From positions 26,623,001 to 26,687,000 of the forward strand of contig CM074855.1 of assembly GCA_037501455.1 (NCBI GenBank): DNA of 64,000 bases. The letters run 5' to 3'. A program made the position numbers and the translations under genes. Under the pieces are notes generated by a model. It had not been told where the DNA came from and ran no database searches. It saw nothing but the letters and a program-made list of their open reading frames with translations. The stretch comes from Lantana camara. Its lineage: Eukaryota > Streptophyta > Magnoliopsida > Lamiales > Verbenaceae. The first letter of the stretch is position 1. Every line of letters begins with the position of its first letter. Shown piece after piece: positions 22,453 to 33,972 of this stretch.

Positions 22453-23460
22453 TCACAAATAAGGGTCATCCCAAATATAGTATTTAGAATCACTCTTAAC
22501 TTTATCTTTTTCAGACCTAGACAAATAATCAGGCAAGATACCAGTAGCTAAAAAGTTAACAATATCAGCGTACCAGGGTGTCTGGAAACCTGCCTGTGAC
22601 CTCAGACAGGCCCCCTGAATAGCAAAAAGGTGCTCGTCTGGAAATTCATCCTTAATGGGCAGTGAATCTGGCTTCAGAACTGGAATGCGGCTGAGATGAT
22701 CAGCTACCAGATTCTTACATCCCTTTTTATCCTTTACCTCCAAGTCGAATTCTTGTAAGAGTAAAATCCATCGAATGAGCCTCGGTTTCGCTTCCTTCTT
22801 GGTGAGGAGATACCTCAAAGCTACATGATCAGAGTACACAATAACTTTAGTACCAAGCAAATAAGGACAGAATTTATCTAATGCATAAACAATTGATAAA
22901 AGCTCCTTTTCGGTAGTAGTGTAGTTGCATTGAGCATTGTCTAGCAACTTCGAGGTGTAATAGATCACGTGAGAGTTCTTGTTGATCTTTTGTCCAAGTA
23001 CAGCCCCCACGGCGTAATCGCTCGCATCACACATGATCTCGAATGGATACTCCCAATTCGGCGGTTGGATAATCGGGGCTGACACCAATTTCTCTTTCAA
23101 CAAGTCGAAGGCAGCCTTGCAATCTTCATCCATCTCAAATTTCACATCCTTTTGAAGCAATTTGCACAATGGTTTGGTGATCTTGGAAAAATCCTTGATA
23201 AATCGCCTATAGAAACCTGCATGTCCAAGAAAGGAACGCACTTCCCGCACACTCGCGGGGTAAGGCAAAGATTTTATCACATCAATTTTAGCTTTATCCA
23301 TTTCAATACCATGCGCAGAAACAATTTGACCCAAAACTAGACCCTTATCAACCATAAAGTGACACTTTTCATAGTTCAAGACCAGGTTCGTTTCAATGCA
23401 ACGTTTCAATATCGTAGCAAGATTATCGAGGCATTCATCAAAAGAGTTTCCATAAACAGT
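22453..23460 (-). pseudogene. Athila-like RT C-terminus and RNase H
   Basis: Frame 23409-22453 reads the RT thumb ([38 protein letters not shown]) and RNase H ([42 protein letters not shown]). It lies in a different frame from the protease-RT segment because of the deletion near 23465. A run of about 13 residues (22585-22625) looks inserted relative to Athila relatives and coincides with a short module repeated at 20984-21025. It stops at 22450-22452. Confidence 0.88.
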
Positions 23461-23464
23461 AAAA

Positions 23465-25010
23465 TCATCTTACCATACACCTTTGGAAGGTAGCCGGCGC
23501 GTTGCAAAGTCCGAACGGCATTCGCCTAAATGCAAAGGTCCCAAATGCACACGTGAAAGTTGTCTTTCCTTGATCTTCGGGTGCCACGGGAATTTGGTAA
23601 AACCCTGAATAACCATCGAGGCAACAATAGTGAGTCTTACCGGCCAAACGTTCGAGCATTTGGTCAATAAAAGGGAGGGGAAAATGATCTTTTTTTGTAA
23701 GAGCATTAAGACCTCTATAATCCATACACACCCTCCAACCATTTTGAACTCTAGTAGGAACTAACTCACCATCCTTGTTTTTAACGACCGTAATTCCCGT
23801 TTTCTTGGGCACAACTTGAACGGGACTTACCCACTCGCTATCGGATATTGGATAGATCATACCTGCATCAAGGAGTTTGATGATCTCCTTTTTCACTACC
23901 TCCATCATAGGTGGGTTGAGTCTCCGTTGAGCTTCACGGCGTGGTTTGGCACCTTCCTCCAAAATGATTTTATGCATGCACGTGGAAGGACTAAGTCCTT
24001 TGATATCAGCAATGGTCCATCCAATCGCCTGTTTGTACTCCCGAAGAACTCTGATCAATTTCTCCTCTTCCAGACTGTTAAGCTTGCTGGCTATGATCAC
24101 TGGCAGTGTCTCTTTGTCGCCCAGAAAGGCGTACTTCAGATGTTCTGGCAATGTCTTGAGTTCCAGCTGTGGAGCCTGCAGAACAGAAGGTAACAGTTTA
24201 GATTCAGACCGATTAAGCTCAATAGGTTCAATTTTCATACTTGAAACATTAAGTGCCTCCAAAGCATAGATTATTTCAAGTATATTCTCAGAAAGTCCGA
24301 ACTTATCATCAAATTTCCTAGCTCTATCAATGGACAAATCATGGCATAAAACATAATTCAATTCATCATCATGGTTCAAAGCAAAAACTTTATTAGTCAA
24401 GTTATCTATGATATCCACATTGTAAACACAAGACACATCATCAACATGTTTCATAGCATCATACATATTAAACTTGACAATCTCACCATCAAATTCCAAA
24501 GTTAAAGAACCACTATGAACATCAATTTTCGCCTTAGCCGTACTAAGGAAAGGCCTACCCAACAGAATGTCTGAAGACTTAGTAGAACTATCCTTTTCCA
24601 TATCAAGAACAAAGAAATCAGCGGGGAAAATTAATTCATTCACTTGTACTAAAACATCTTCTAAGACACCATCAGGATAAACAAGTGAACGATCGGCTAG
24701 CTGAATAATAATCCCGGTATTGGCTAATGGACCAAGACCCAAAGAAGTGTAGATAGACAAAGGCATCACATTGATAGAGGCTCCCAAATCACACATAGCC
24801 TTACCAATACCAATATTACCAATTTTGCAAGGGATGGAAAACATACCTTTATCGCGACACTTAGGTGGTAATTTTCTTTGTAAGACGGCTGAAACATTTT
24901 CACGAACACTCACCTTCTCATTACCTGTCAACTTACGCTTGTTGGTACACAATTCCTTAAGGAACTTGGCGTAGCGTGGAACCTATTTGATGGCCTCAAG
25001 AAGCGGAATG
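23465..25010 (-). pseudogene. Athila-like protease and reverse transcriptase fingers/palm
   Basis: Frame 24952-23465 holds an aspartic protease (CDLGASINVMP, DLGA instead of DTG as in this lineage; LLGRPFLSTA) and RT (RRLNPPMMEVVKKEI, VPKKTGITVVKN, CMDYRGLNALTKKDHFPLP, YCCLDGYSGF, FGLCNAPATFQRCM). The frame ends just after QRCM. The bases that should encode the first residues of the catalytic box are missing; a DDFTVYG-type sequence follows in another frame. RT is therefore inactivated by an internal deletion with frameshift. Upstream (24953-25014) a TAG near 24983 interrupts the gag-protease joint. Confidence 0.92.
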
Positions 25011-25014
25011 TTGA

Positions 25015-26694
25015 TTAAACTTTCTCGAAAAGAGCCAAGATGCTCTTTTCCTCTTGGTCTTTCTTGTTCTGAGCCAGTCTCTGAGGGAATGGTGGTGGTA
25101 CTACCAGTGGCTTAGGCTTCTGAGTGATTTCAGCCTGTCTTGAAGTCTGTCCGTGATCACTGGCAGGATTCTTCTCAATCTCTTTTTCAGTTTCTGCATC
25201 AGATCTCTGCATTTGATCACGTTTTGAAATCCGGTCCACTGGAGGCTGTAATTCCTTGCCGCTTCGCAGTGTGATAGCACTCACATTGTGTCTAGGGCCG
25301 TGAGTTTGTGATGGAAGCTTGCCTTGGTTCTCCAATTTGCTCACCGAGGATGCAATTTGTCCCATATGAGACTCCAAGGTTTTGATGGTATCCTCTATCT
25401 TTTGAAACCTGTTCGTCGCGTCCTGTTGAAATTTATCGGTATTAGCAGCCAACATACGAACAATTTCACTAAGAGACGTACCTGCACCCTGAGGGTGTTG
25501 TGGCCTTTGTTGTTGTTGAGGTGGGGGACGGAAATTCTGCTCATTTGGCTGATTGTTTGCATAGCTAAGGCGCGGGTTGAGCTTCCATCCTGGATTATAT
25601 GTGTTAGAATATGGATCAAACTTCCTTTGTTGGAAATCCATCGTATTCACGTTTTCCGAAGTCTCCTCGTGAAGTGTAGGGCACGCATCGGTGGGGTGCT
25701 CAACACTTATACAAATTCCACAAACTCGTGCAGGTGGGGTAGGACCTACATTCATCTTTTCTACCAAGGTTGTTAGCAAAGACTCAATTTTATTAAGAGG
25801 ACTAAGAGTTACCTCGTTCACCCTTCAAGGGATGTCCTCTCGAGTTCCAAATTGTTGAGAATTTGCAGCCATTGTCGAAATGAGGTCTCTTGCTTCAGCT
25901 GGTGTCTTGCTAACGATGGCTCCACCACTCGCGGCATCCATCATTCGGCGTTCCATCGAAGTCAAGCCTTCGTAGAAATATTGGATAACCAATTGTTCCA
26001 AAATTCCATGTTGAGGGCAGCTTGCTAGCAGCCTCTTGAACCTCTCCCAATACTCATAAAGGCTCTCGGAGTCCTTTTGCTTCACGCCACAAATCTCCCG
26101 CCTAATATTGGTGGCACGGGAGGCTGGAAAGTACCTTTCAAGGAATTGCCTCGACATCTCCGCCCAAGTAATAACCGTACCCGAAGGTAAGTAGTATAGC
26201 CAATCCTTTGCTGCATCATGTAATGAAAAGGGGAAAGCCCTTAGCTTGATTTGGTCTTCGGTCACGTTGTGTGGCTTCATGGATGTGCACACAAGGTGAA
26301 ACTCCTTAAGGTGCTTGTTCGGATCCTCATTCTCCAACCCTCGGAAGGATGGCAACAAGTGGATGAGCCCCGACTTCAGTTCAAAGCCTTCTTGCAGGTC
26401 TGGAAAGGTTATACACAGCGGCTGTTGCGGGTCAAAAGGGCGGGCAAGTTCCCGAAGCGTTCTTTGCTGAGCCGTATCTTGACTGTGATCACTGTCTGAG
26501 TGCTCGTCAGTGGAAATCTCAACTTCGAACTCTTTTTCAGAACCTGTATCAGATTCCTGCTCAAATAATTTGGAACTTTCACCAACTGATGCTTGTGCTT
26601 TCCTTTGTTTGGTCCACTTCCTTAGCTTCTTTGCGGTCTTCTCGATCTCGGGGTCGTACGAAGCAAGTTGTCCCGTACGAAGATTCCTAGGCAT
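25015..26694 (-). pseudogene. Athila-like gag with one in-frame stop
   Basis: ATG at 26694 (MPRNLRTGQLASYDPEIE) starts a retrotransposon Gag. The capsid region (SLHDAAKDWLYYLPSGTV, FLERYFPASRATNIRREI) ends in a TGA at 25825-25827, consistent with a C-to-T change in CGA. The same frame continues from 25821 with the zinc knuckle CGICISVEHPTDACP (C-x2-C-x4-H-x4-C) and a Gln/Pro-rich linker. A frameshift follows at about 25015. A single stop separates capsid and knuckle, so the protein is truncated but otherwise well preserved. Confidence 0.92.
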
Positions 26695-26726
26695 AAGAAA
26701 AAGAAATAAAGTCAATTACAAACCAA

Positions 26727-26744
26727 TCCCCGGCAACGGCGCCA
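26727..26744 (-). other. Athila-like primer binding site (Asp-tRNA type)
   Basis: The plus-strand bases TCCCCGGCAACGGCGCCA equal the 3' end plus CCA of plant Asp-tRNA, so the minus strand carries its complement, 5 bases from the LTR end (26750). This is the primer type described for Athila/Calypso elements. Confidence 0.93.
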
Positions 26745-26749
26745 AAAAT

Positions 26750-28290
26750 TGATGGGTGTCGAATCCACCAATAATAAAGTCCCGAATATCGCACACAAAT
26801 AAATTGTAATATAACGGTAAAGGGAGTCAAACCACAAGGATTGGATGAAATTATAACTTTTTATATGCCAAGAAAATAAAGTAACAAATGGGGGGGGGGG
26901 GGGTTTGAATTGAGCGAATTAAACCAAAGAATGAAATAAAACGGAACTAACTAGCTAAGTAAACTAAAAGAATGCAGACAACTCTTAACTAATTCAATAT
27001 ATGACAAAATAGTTGGAATTCTCCTACACATGCATAAGACCGTGATCACTGACAGGGTAATTGAATCTGAAGTTAGGCTAGCTATAGTCGCCAAGTCCTC
27101 TCTGGCTCCCTCGTTTCTTCTTACTGTTTATAACGACTAAAAGAAACTCCTAATAATCGTTTTCTAATTAACTAATAACCTTAGTAGAAACTCATTTTAA
27201 GATTCAATTGGGCAATTGCATTACACCCTAAAGAAACACTAACCCTAACCGACTAGGTAGAAACTCCTACTTCGCCTAGTTAGACCGTCTATCCCACAAC
27301 ACGAAATCAGTCGAACTTAACGGCCTAGTGATTGTTTGCTACTTCGTTAATTATCCGGCTAGACTCCACCAAATAAGTTAACTAGCTATATGTGAATTGC
27401 CTATTCTAAGATTTGAGCTCTTAATATAATCAAAGAATAAGAACAAACATAATGTCGTAAAAATAGAGATAAAACGGATAACTTGATAAAATCACCAATA
27501 AATTCATCTCACACAACCCTAAGTATGCTTTAGAAAATTCCAACTAAATAAACTTAGAAATTCATAATGTAATTGCAAACAAAGCTTGAAGGTGAAAACA
27601 TAGTTTCAACGAAAAATAAAGAAAGAAGAAAACTAGAATAAACTTGAAGTCTTCTCTCGTCTTTTCCTCCCGTTGCTGTTGCGTTCCTCTCTTCTTTTTT
27701 CTGTGTATCCCGTTCTTCCCTCTCTTGCCGTCTAGTCCTCCGAATAAGTAGAGAAAAGGGGTATTGCATTCTTACTCCACTACTCCTCCACGTTCGTCCA
27801 TCAATGAGGACAATAACTCCACTTTGTTCCCACGTTCTTCTGGAATTAGTGCCCTTCTCAAAAAAACCGTCCAGAATAAATGATCCTTTGTCTCCATTAT
27901 TTTACCAAAGCCTTCTTTTCCCAAGTAATCCCCCAAGCCCAAGTCTCCTTTTCAACATAAACTCTATTGGACCGAGACTCTAGCTGCCAATTTCTATACT
28001 AATTTCAAACATGTGTATTGAGCCAACCAAGAACCACAAAGCCTAGCATTCTTTAACTTTTAAAACAATAAAATCCCCCTGGACATGTTTGATTGTGGAG
28101 CTCTTCAATTCCCTATTATTTCCATGCATAGCTCATCCCTCAAAAGGAACCGTGATAGCAACATTCTGCCTTAATTTGTCATTCCCTACATCAAGACACA
28201 TGATCAATTAGATGCACATGATTTAAAATAAATACAGGGAAAACTATAACCATATAAGCTCAATGATTAGGCAAAAATTACGACTTATCA
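26750..28290 (-). repeat. Athila-like 5' LTR
   Basis: A 1,541-bp copy in the same orientation as the other LTR, ending CGACTTATCA at 28290 and followed by TSD TACAC (28291-28295). It begins next to the primer site. Confidence 0.94.
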
Positions 28291-29173
28291 TACACAAATG
28301 CCAGAACACGAGGGTTATGGTAGGATGTTAATATGATTAACGAAGGATCAAATTGTTGATCGAAATTGAGCAAGGATTGCGTGGGTAGCTGCCACGTGTC
28401 ACGCAAACGTGGCTCGTGCGTGTGGAATTTTCCACACGCGAATTCTTTTCTAGAATTAATTATTTAAATTGTAATTAATTAATTTTGGTCTTTTAATTAA
28501 TTTTGAATTAATTGTTAAGACTATTCTCAAATAAACTTAACCCAATAAATAATTAATTGGGAATTAATTTATTTATTGAATGTTGACTTTTAGCTTTAGG
28601 AAAGTTGAAAAATCCAACTTCCTGTCGTAGGAGAGAGAAGGTTATTCTTGCAAGACTTGGAGAACAAGTTGAGAACTTATTTTATCCAATTAAATAAATA
28701 ATTAAATTAGTTAATTAGTGAGCAAGAAAACGAAGCCCACTAGGTTTGGGAACCCTAGGGATTTCGAACCAACCTTGTATAAATACAAGGGGTGGTGCTT
28801 CTCTTATTCTTTAGACCAACACTCACAAAGTGTTAAGTTTTTGAGAAAAACCAAAAGAAAAGTTTTCAAAGCAAAAATTATCCTAGCCATTAATACAAGC
28901 CATAGAACTAGCATTCTCACTAGCTTGATCGTGTTCTAGGTCTGGTGTGGATACGCTTTGGAGGCCTTCTACTTTTGAGTCTAATTCGAAGGATCGTTCG
29001 AGGGACTTTCCGCTTGAAGGGTGTTTGTTAGGCGGTAACAACATCACAAGAAAGCTTCAATTAAAGTGAGTTTCTTATTACACCCAACGTTACAGTACGG
29101 AAATTGCAACACAACGATTAAACTTGTGGAAAATTTTAAACTTCCGCTGCACACTCTTTCGTGTTTTCCAACA
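28291..29173 (+). repeat. Copia B 3' LTR, second part
   Basis: Resumes at TACACAAATGCCAGAACACG and ends TTTTCCAACA at 29173. It carries the G-box CCACGTGTC (28392-28400) plus an adjacent ACGTGG motif that the 5' LTR lacks, and a TATA box at about 28777. Followed by TSD TGCAA. Confidence 0.92.
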
Positions 29174-29178
29174 TGCAA

Positions 29179-29710
29179 TATACCATAGATTCTAGTTGAA
29201 CCATAAGTGAGCATTTACGCACTATGAGTGCTATGGTTCGTGATCTTAATGCTGCAGGAACTAATATTCTTGAAAATGCTTAGACTCTGAATGTTATCCG
29301 TGCACTTCCAAATGAACCTGATCATTAGAAGAACTTCAATCTCCTTTGGCTTATAGTGATGACATTAGATCATTTGCTGAGATTTCAAAGCACCTGGAGA
29401 CGGAAGAGGAGCGCATCAAATCACTTGGTCACTCTAAAGTTACGCTTGTTGCCCAAGGTGGAAAACCCAAAGGTAACAAGTTCAAGCGAGAGAACAAGTC
29501 TAAGAAAGGAAAACGTCATTCTCAGACTAATGGACCAAAAGGTGGCGTGACCAAAGTGGGAAAACCTAAAGAAAAGAACATGGTGCGTGTGAAGTGCTAC
29601 AATTGTGGGAGGAAGTGTCACTTTGCTCGGGATTGCCCCAAACCAGAGAAGGTACCTACTTCTCATTCTCCTCTTCAACTATATGTTTGTGCACATGCAT
29701 TAGTTGCTAA
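29179..29710 (+). pseudogene. Copia A gag, 3' part, with zinc knuckle
   Basis: Continuation of the gag cut at 8229. Sequence such as SAMVRDLNAAGTNILENA and RALPNEPD is readable with stops. The frame from 29346 (first codon TTG) then gives KHLETEEERIKSLGHSKVTL, a Lys-rich stretch and the CCHC knuckle CYNCGRKCHFARDCP, complete in C-x2-C-x4-H-x4-C spacing. It should bind RNA. Protease follows in the same frame. Confidence 0.85.
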
Positions 29711-30922
29711 TCATTTTCCGAATTGGATTGTAGATTCGGGAGCAAGCAAACACATAGTGCAAGATCGAACTGGTTTCCGAGAGTTTCATCGTTATCCAGT
29801 GGGAACTCAAACAGTCGTTTTAGAAAATGGCAGCGAGGAAGACGTCCTCAGCATAGGGACATCCAGCTAAAGCTTCATGGAGGAAATACGTTGTTTCTTC
29901 ATGATGCTCTCTATGCACCAGGGGTGCCATGTTTTTTAATTTCAGTAGTTTCTTTGTTGAGACTTGGTTTTTCCTTTAATTTTAATTCTAGTGGTTTAGA
30001 GATATTGTATCATGGCAATGTGTTTGGCCATAGGTCGTTGCATAATGGTTTCTTTGTTCTTGACTTGGATGATATTTATAATAATAATTTCACGCTTACC
30101 TTAATTGCTAATTTCGATTGCAATTATGAATATGTGAAATGACATTCTAGACTAGGCCACATGGGCCAAGATAGGATAAGTCGACTAGCTAAGGAAGGTC
30201 TTTTAGACCAACTTACTAGGGTTAAGTTACCTAAATGTGACTTATATTTAGCTGGTAAGGCAACCCGAAAACCTTTTGGTAAGGCTTCAAGGGTATCAAG
30301 TCCCCTAGAATTAGTCCATTCTGACATATGCGGACCCATGAACGTCAAGGGACGTCATGGTGCTATTTATTTCCTTACTCTCATAGATGATTATTCACCA
30401 TATGGGTATGTGTACCTACTATTACACCACTTTGAAGCACTAGATGTGTTTAAACGCTTTGTGGTGGAAGTAGAGACTTAACTAGAACGAAAAGTTAAAA
30501 CTCTTCGAACTGATCGAGGCTGTGAATATCTATCTAATATGTTCAAGGAGTATTGAGAAAGAAAGGGTATAAGTAGACAACTTACTATTCCTAGAACTCT
30601 ACAACAAAATGGTGTTACGGAACGAAGAAATCGTACTTTACTTTACATGGTTAGATCAATGATGGCGCGAGCTAGTCTCCCGATCAGTTATTGGACAGAT
30701 GTACTGCTTACGGCAGTATACATACTTAACCGTGTACCAAGCAAAAGTGTACCCGCCACGCCATAGGAGGTATGGAATGGTAGAAAACCTTCCTTGGACC
30801 ACTTATGCCCGTGGGGTTCGGCTGGCTATGTGCATAATCCAAACCACAAGCATGGAAAACTTGGTCCAAGAGCCTCGAAGATGGTGTTCATAAGGTATCC
30901 CTAACATTCAAAAGGATATGTA
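29711..30922 (+). pseudogene. Copia A protease and integrase
   Basis: Protease: NWIVDSGASKHIV (D-S-G as in copia) at about 29721, then a frameshift near 29860 and LYAPGVPCFLISVVSL. Integrase zinc region: H..H at about 30143-30165 and CDLYLAGKATRKPFGKA, in which the second Cys is Tyr. Core: HSDICGPM and RTDRGCEYLS, separated by a TAA at 30478-30480 in place of Gln, and a TGA near 30555; the NGVTERRNRTL box with the third acid follows. The part 30690-30920 is frameshifted (PSKSVPATP* region). Integrase would be inactive. Confidence 0.85.
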
Positions 30923-32270
30923 ATGTTCGGTGAACATCCAGATGGCAGCATAACAAAAATTGATTCCCGCAATGTTGAATTTCTTGAGAATGAGTTCCTA
31001 AGTATTGGTGAAATTAAACAAAACCTTGAGTTGCATGAGTTACAACCACATGATTTATCTCTTGGTAAGGGGAGAGATATGAGAACTCATCAAGTCACCA
31101 AGGATAATACAATTCCACTATATGAAGGAGACAGTGGGAGTGCTCCCACTATTCTGAATAGTGAAAACTCATCTGTTAACGAACATCAATATAAACATGA
31201 GGTGGGTCCAAATGTTCAAGTTCCCACACCACCAAGGGATAGTGGGAGAAATTTAATGCCCGAACAGACTAGTAATCAAGGCCTTTCGATACGAAGAAGT
31301 GAACGTGGAAGGATTCCTCGACGATACTTTCAGTTCGAAGAGGAAATATTTCTATGCACTACTTTAGAAATTGAAGAGCCTTCTTCTTGTAAGGAGGCTA
31401 TAAATTTATCGAATAGTTCTGAATGGATGAATGCTATGAGGGATGATATGGAATCAATGGCCAAGAATAAGGTCTGGGATTTAGTTTACCTTCCACGTAA
31501 GCATAAATCAATTGGTAACAAATGAGTTTTCAAGAGAAAACGTAAAGCAGATGGGTCAATTGATAAATTCAAAGCTCGATTAGTGGCAAAAGGCTTTACC
31601 CAAATCGAGGGCATAGACTATGAAAAGACTTTTTCTCCTGTGGTGAGACTTGCCTCTATTCGCCTACTCCTAGCCCTGGTTGCGCATTTGGATTTAGAGT
31701 TTTTCCAAATGGACGTAAAGACTGCTTTTCTTAATGGTAATCTTGAGGAAGAGATTTATATGGATCAACCTATTGGTTTTGTATCAGAAGGTCAAGAAGA
31801 CAAAGTCTGTTGCTTAAAGAAATCCATATATGGTCTAAAGCAGTCTTCCAGATCATGGTACTTCAGATTCCCTGAAGTCATTTCTGAGTTTGGCTTGAAC
31901 ATGGTAGATGAAGACCATTGTGTATATGTTAAGAAAACTACAGAAGGGATTATGTTTATTTCTCTGTACGTTTATGACATTCTTTTGGCGGGGAACAACA
32001 TAGAGATGATCAATGCTACTAAGAAGTGGTTGTCCTCTGTTTTTGAGATGAAGGACATGGGTGAATCAAGGTATGTCCTTGGCGTTGAAATAATGAGAAA
32101 TCATTCTAAAAAAGTTCTTGCTTTGTCTCAAGAAACTTATATTAAGAAAATTTTAGAACGCTTTCGAATGCATTATTCCAAACCCGTTGATACTCCAGTC
32201 GAAAAGGGTTTAACCTTAAGCCTTGATCAATACCCTAAAATAGATAAAGAAAAAGAGCAAATTAAATGAG
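30923..32270 (+). pseudogene. Copia A reverse transcriptase (YVYD at the active site)
   Basis: 30923-31525 covers the integrase C-terminal/linker (SIRRSERGRIPRRYF) and RT start (SSEWMNAMRDDMESM). A TGA at 31523-31525 replaces the Trp of the NK-W-VFKRK block. The frame 31583-32269 follows with ARLVAKGFTQ-type entry, DVKTAFLNGNLEEEIYM, SIYGLKQSSRSWYFRF and LYVYDILLAG. The usual Y-V-D-D has Tyr in place of the first Asp, a catalytic loss. KDMGESRYVLGVEI ends the palm. Stop at 32267-32269. Confidence 0.9.
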
Positions 32271-32936
32271 CAATGTTCCTTATGCTAGTGCTGCAGGGAG
32301 CTTGATGTATGCCATGTTATGTACAAGGCCTGACATCTGTTGTGCGGTTGGTTTGGTGAGTCGTTATCAAAGTAACCCAGGACCTGCTCATTGGCAAATG
32401 GTCAAGAGAATCATGCGATACCTTCATGGGACCAGTGACTTAGTCTTTTTCTATCAGGGTGGGGACTTGAGATTGAAGGGGTAGATGGATGTTGATTGGG
32501 GAGGTGATGTAGATGAATCTAAGTCCACCTCTAGATACGTTTTCATCCTTAGTGGAGGAGCCATAACGTGGTGTAGTAAGAAGCAAGACTGCATAGCCTT
32601 ATCAACCATGGAAGCAAAGTATGTTGTATGTTGTCTTCCATGCAGGAGGCGATCTGGTTGAAAGAGTGTCTAAAGGACCTCAACCTCACCTCGGGGGTTG
32701 ATGAACCTACATAAATAAGATGTGACAATACAGCTGCTATCCAGTTTAGCCGAGATCCGAAATTCCATCGGAAGACCAAGCATATCAAGAGGCGTTATCA
32801 TTTCGTACGAGACGCAATAAAGAAGAATGAAGTTGTCTTCAAGTATATATCCACTAATAAAATGATTGTTGATCTATTAACTAAACCTATTCCTAGGGAT
32901 GCCTTTAAAGCTTATATGTTAAGCCTAAGATTATGA
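32266..32936 (+). pseudogene. Copia A RNase H
   Basis: VPYASAAGSLMYAM, CTRPDICCAV and RYLHGT are readable in 32266-32484, ended by TAG where relatives have Tyr before D-x-DW. The rest (SKSTSRYVFILSGGA, ALSTMEAKYV) shows the RNase H core across further frameshifts to the pol end at about 32936. Confidence 0.85.
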
Positions 32937-33972
32937 AGGATTTAACGTGTTGGATCAATTTTTATTATGTACTGGACATATAGTTTGTATTGAGCATTAT
33001 CGAAATAAAATTGTTATTTCTTTGTCAATGCTTTTGTGTATACAATTATTTTATTAGGCATATAAAATTATCACGAGGCTTTTGATTCACTCTGTCACAC
33101 GAGTAATCGCTCTAATGCATAGTCACGGTTAGGATGAGACTTAACCATGTTAACATTAGGTGTGTGTAACATTGGATTAGTATCTTACTTGCGTTGTAAA
33201 GGATAATAATGATAAACTTAATAGTCGCCTTAGTAAGTCTAAGATGAGACTCTAGATGAGTCGAATATAAAATTTTGTATTTTCATATTACATCCTTAAA
33301 GCCGAATTCAGAATGGCAGATGAACATTGAGTGTGTTTGATCGAAAGGTTCAGGTTAGCTTTTTTTAGTAAAAATCTAGACTATGAATTCACATGGCATA
33401 GATAAGTGGCATGCTTACCTTAGTGGGAGTTATGCCATGACACACATATCATACTGTGTGTGCTCTTTGACGACCGTTACAAAGGGTGACAATCGATTCC
33501 CTTCTTTTGTCACTGTGTGACCTTGCGGACTTGTGTGTCCATATAACCGATGCTCTTTGACCTAGAGTTGTGACTTGAAGTCGAAGTTCAATGATGCTAC
33601 TTTATTGTGTTTTCCAAGGGCTAAAATTTATACAGTCTAGCGGTGTACAATAGGAAAGCAGTCGAGCTAAGATGCATTATCGTGGTGTCTAGGAAACAAT
33701 CATTTCGTCTTCATCATATTAGTCCGGACAACTATATGTGTTATAGTCGTATAATATCGATGTAGCATAAAGGGACATTGTAGGTTATTGGTGATGACTC
33801 AAATGATTTGGGATATCGTAGATCAGAAATGTTATGTTAGTTGGATGATGACTTAATATAACATTATTTGTTAATTTTTAGTCGCACATCCCATTTCTTG
33901 TATGAAACATAAGAGAGGTATTGTTATAAATTATTTTGTATAATTAAGTGGCTTATGTGGCCAAGTGGGAGT
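32937..33972 (+). other. Copia A 3' non-coding region and polypurine tract
   Basis: About 1 kb without a convincing ORF between pol and the 3' LTR. The final bases GGCCAAGTGGGAGT (33959-33972) are the polypurine tract before TGTAGTTAAG. A similar word TTAGTGGGAGTTATG occurs at about 33419, possibly a second, internal purine tract. Confidence 0.6.

Larger units (their letters stand above)
17854..28290 (-). mobile_element. Athila-like Ty3/gypsy retrotransposon inserted in copia B 3' LTR
   Basis: Terminal repeats 17854-19396 and 26750-28290 (TGATGGGTGTCG...GACTTATCA) are flanked by CACAC and TACAC (one mismatch). An Asp-tRNA primer site on the minus strand and gag-protease-RT-RNase H-integrase order on the minus strand identify gypsy. 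RT and Gag sequences resemble Athila/Calypso elements (AQRRLNPPMMEVVKKEI-type stretch). I count about 28 differences between the 1.54-kb LTRs (about 98% identity), so it is the youngest large insertion of this block. Coding defects: an in-frame stop in gag, a frameshift between gag and protease, an RT deletion and two stops in the RNase H-integrase part. Confidence 0.94.
8230..29173 (+). mobile_element. Copia B: Ty1/copia element with 1.9-kb LTRs, inserted in copia A gag
   Basis: The element starts TGTTAGGAATAG and ends TTTTCCAACA, with perfect 5-bp duplications TGCAA at 8225-8229 and 29174-29178 that interrupt the copia A gag frame. It has a Met-tRNA primer site at 10130, a long leader, gag, protease-integrase-RT-RNase H and a polypurine tract before the 3' LTR. 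Without the 10.4-kb Athila insertion in its 3' LTR it is about 10.5 kb. RT carries a further 0.59-kb host-derived insertion. Several stop codons replace Trp codons, so the copy is defective. A solo LTR of the same family lies at 47439-49447. Confidence 0.94.

Noticed and set aside
26727..26744. tRNA-Asp gene
   Set aside because: Only the 3' 18 bases including the CCA match; it is the primer binding site complement, with no cloverleaf.
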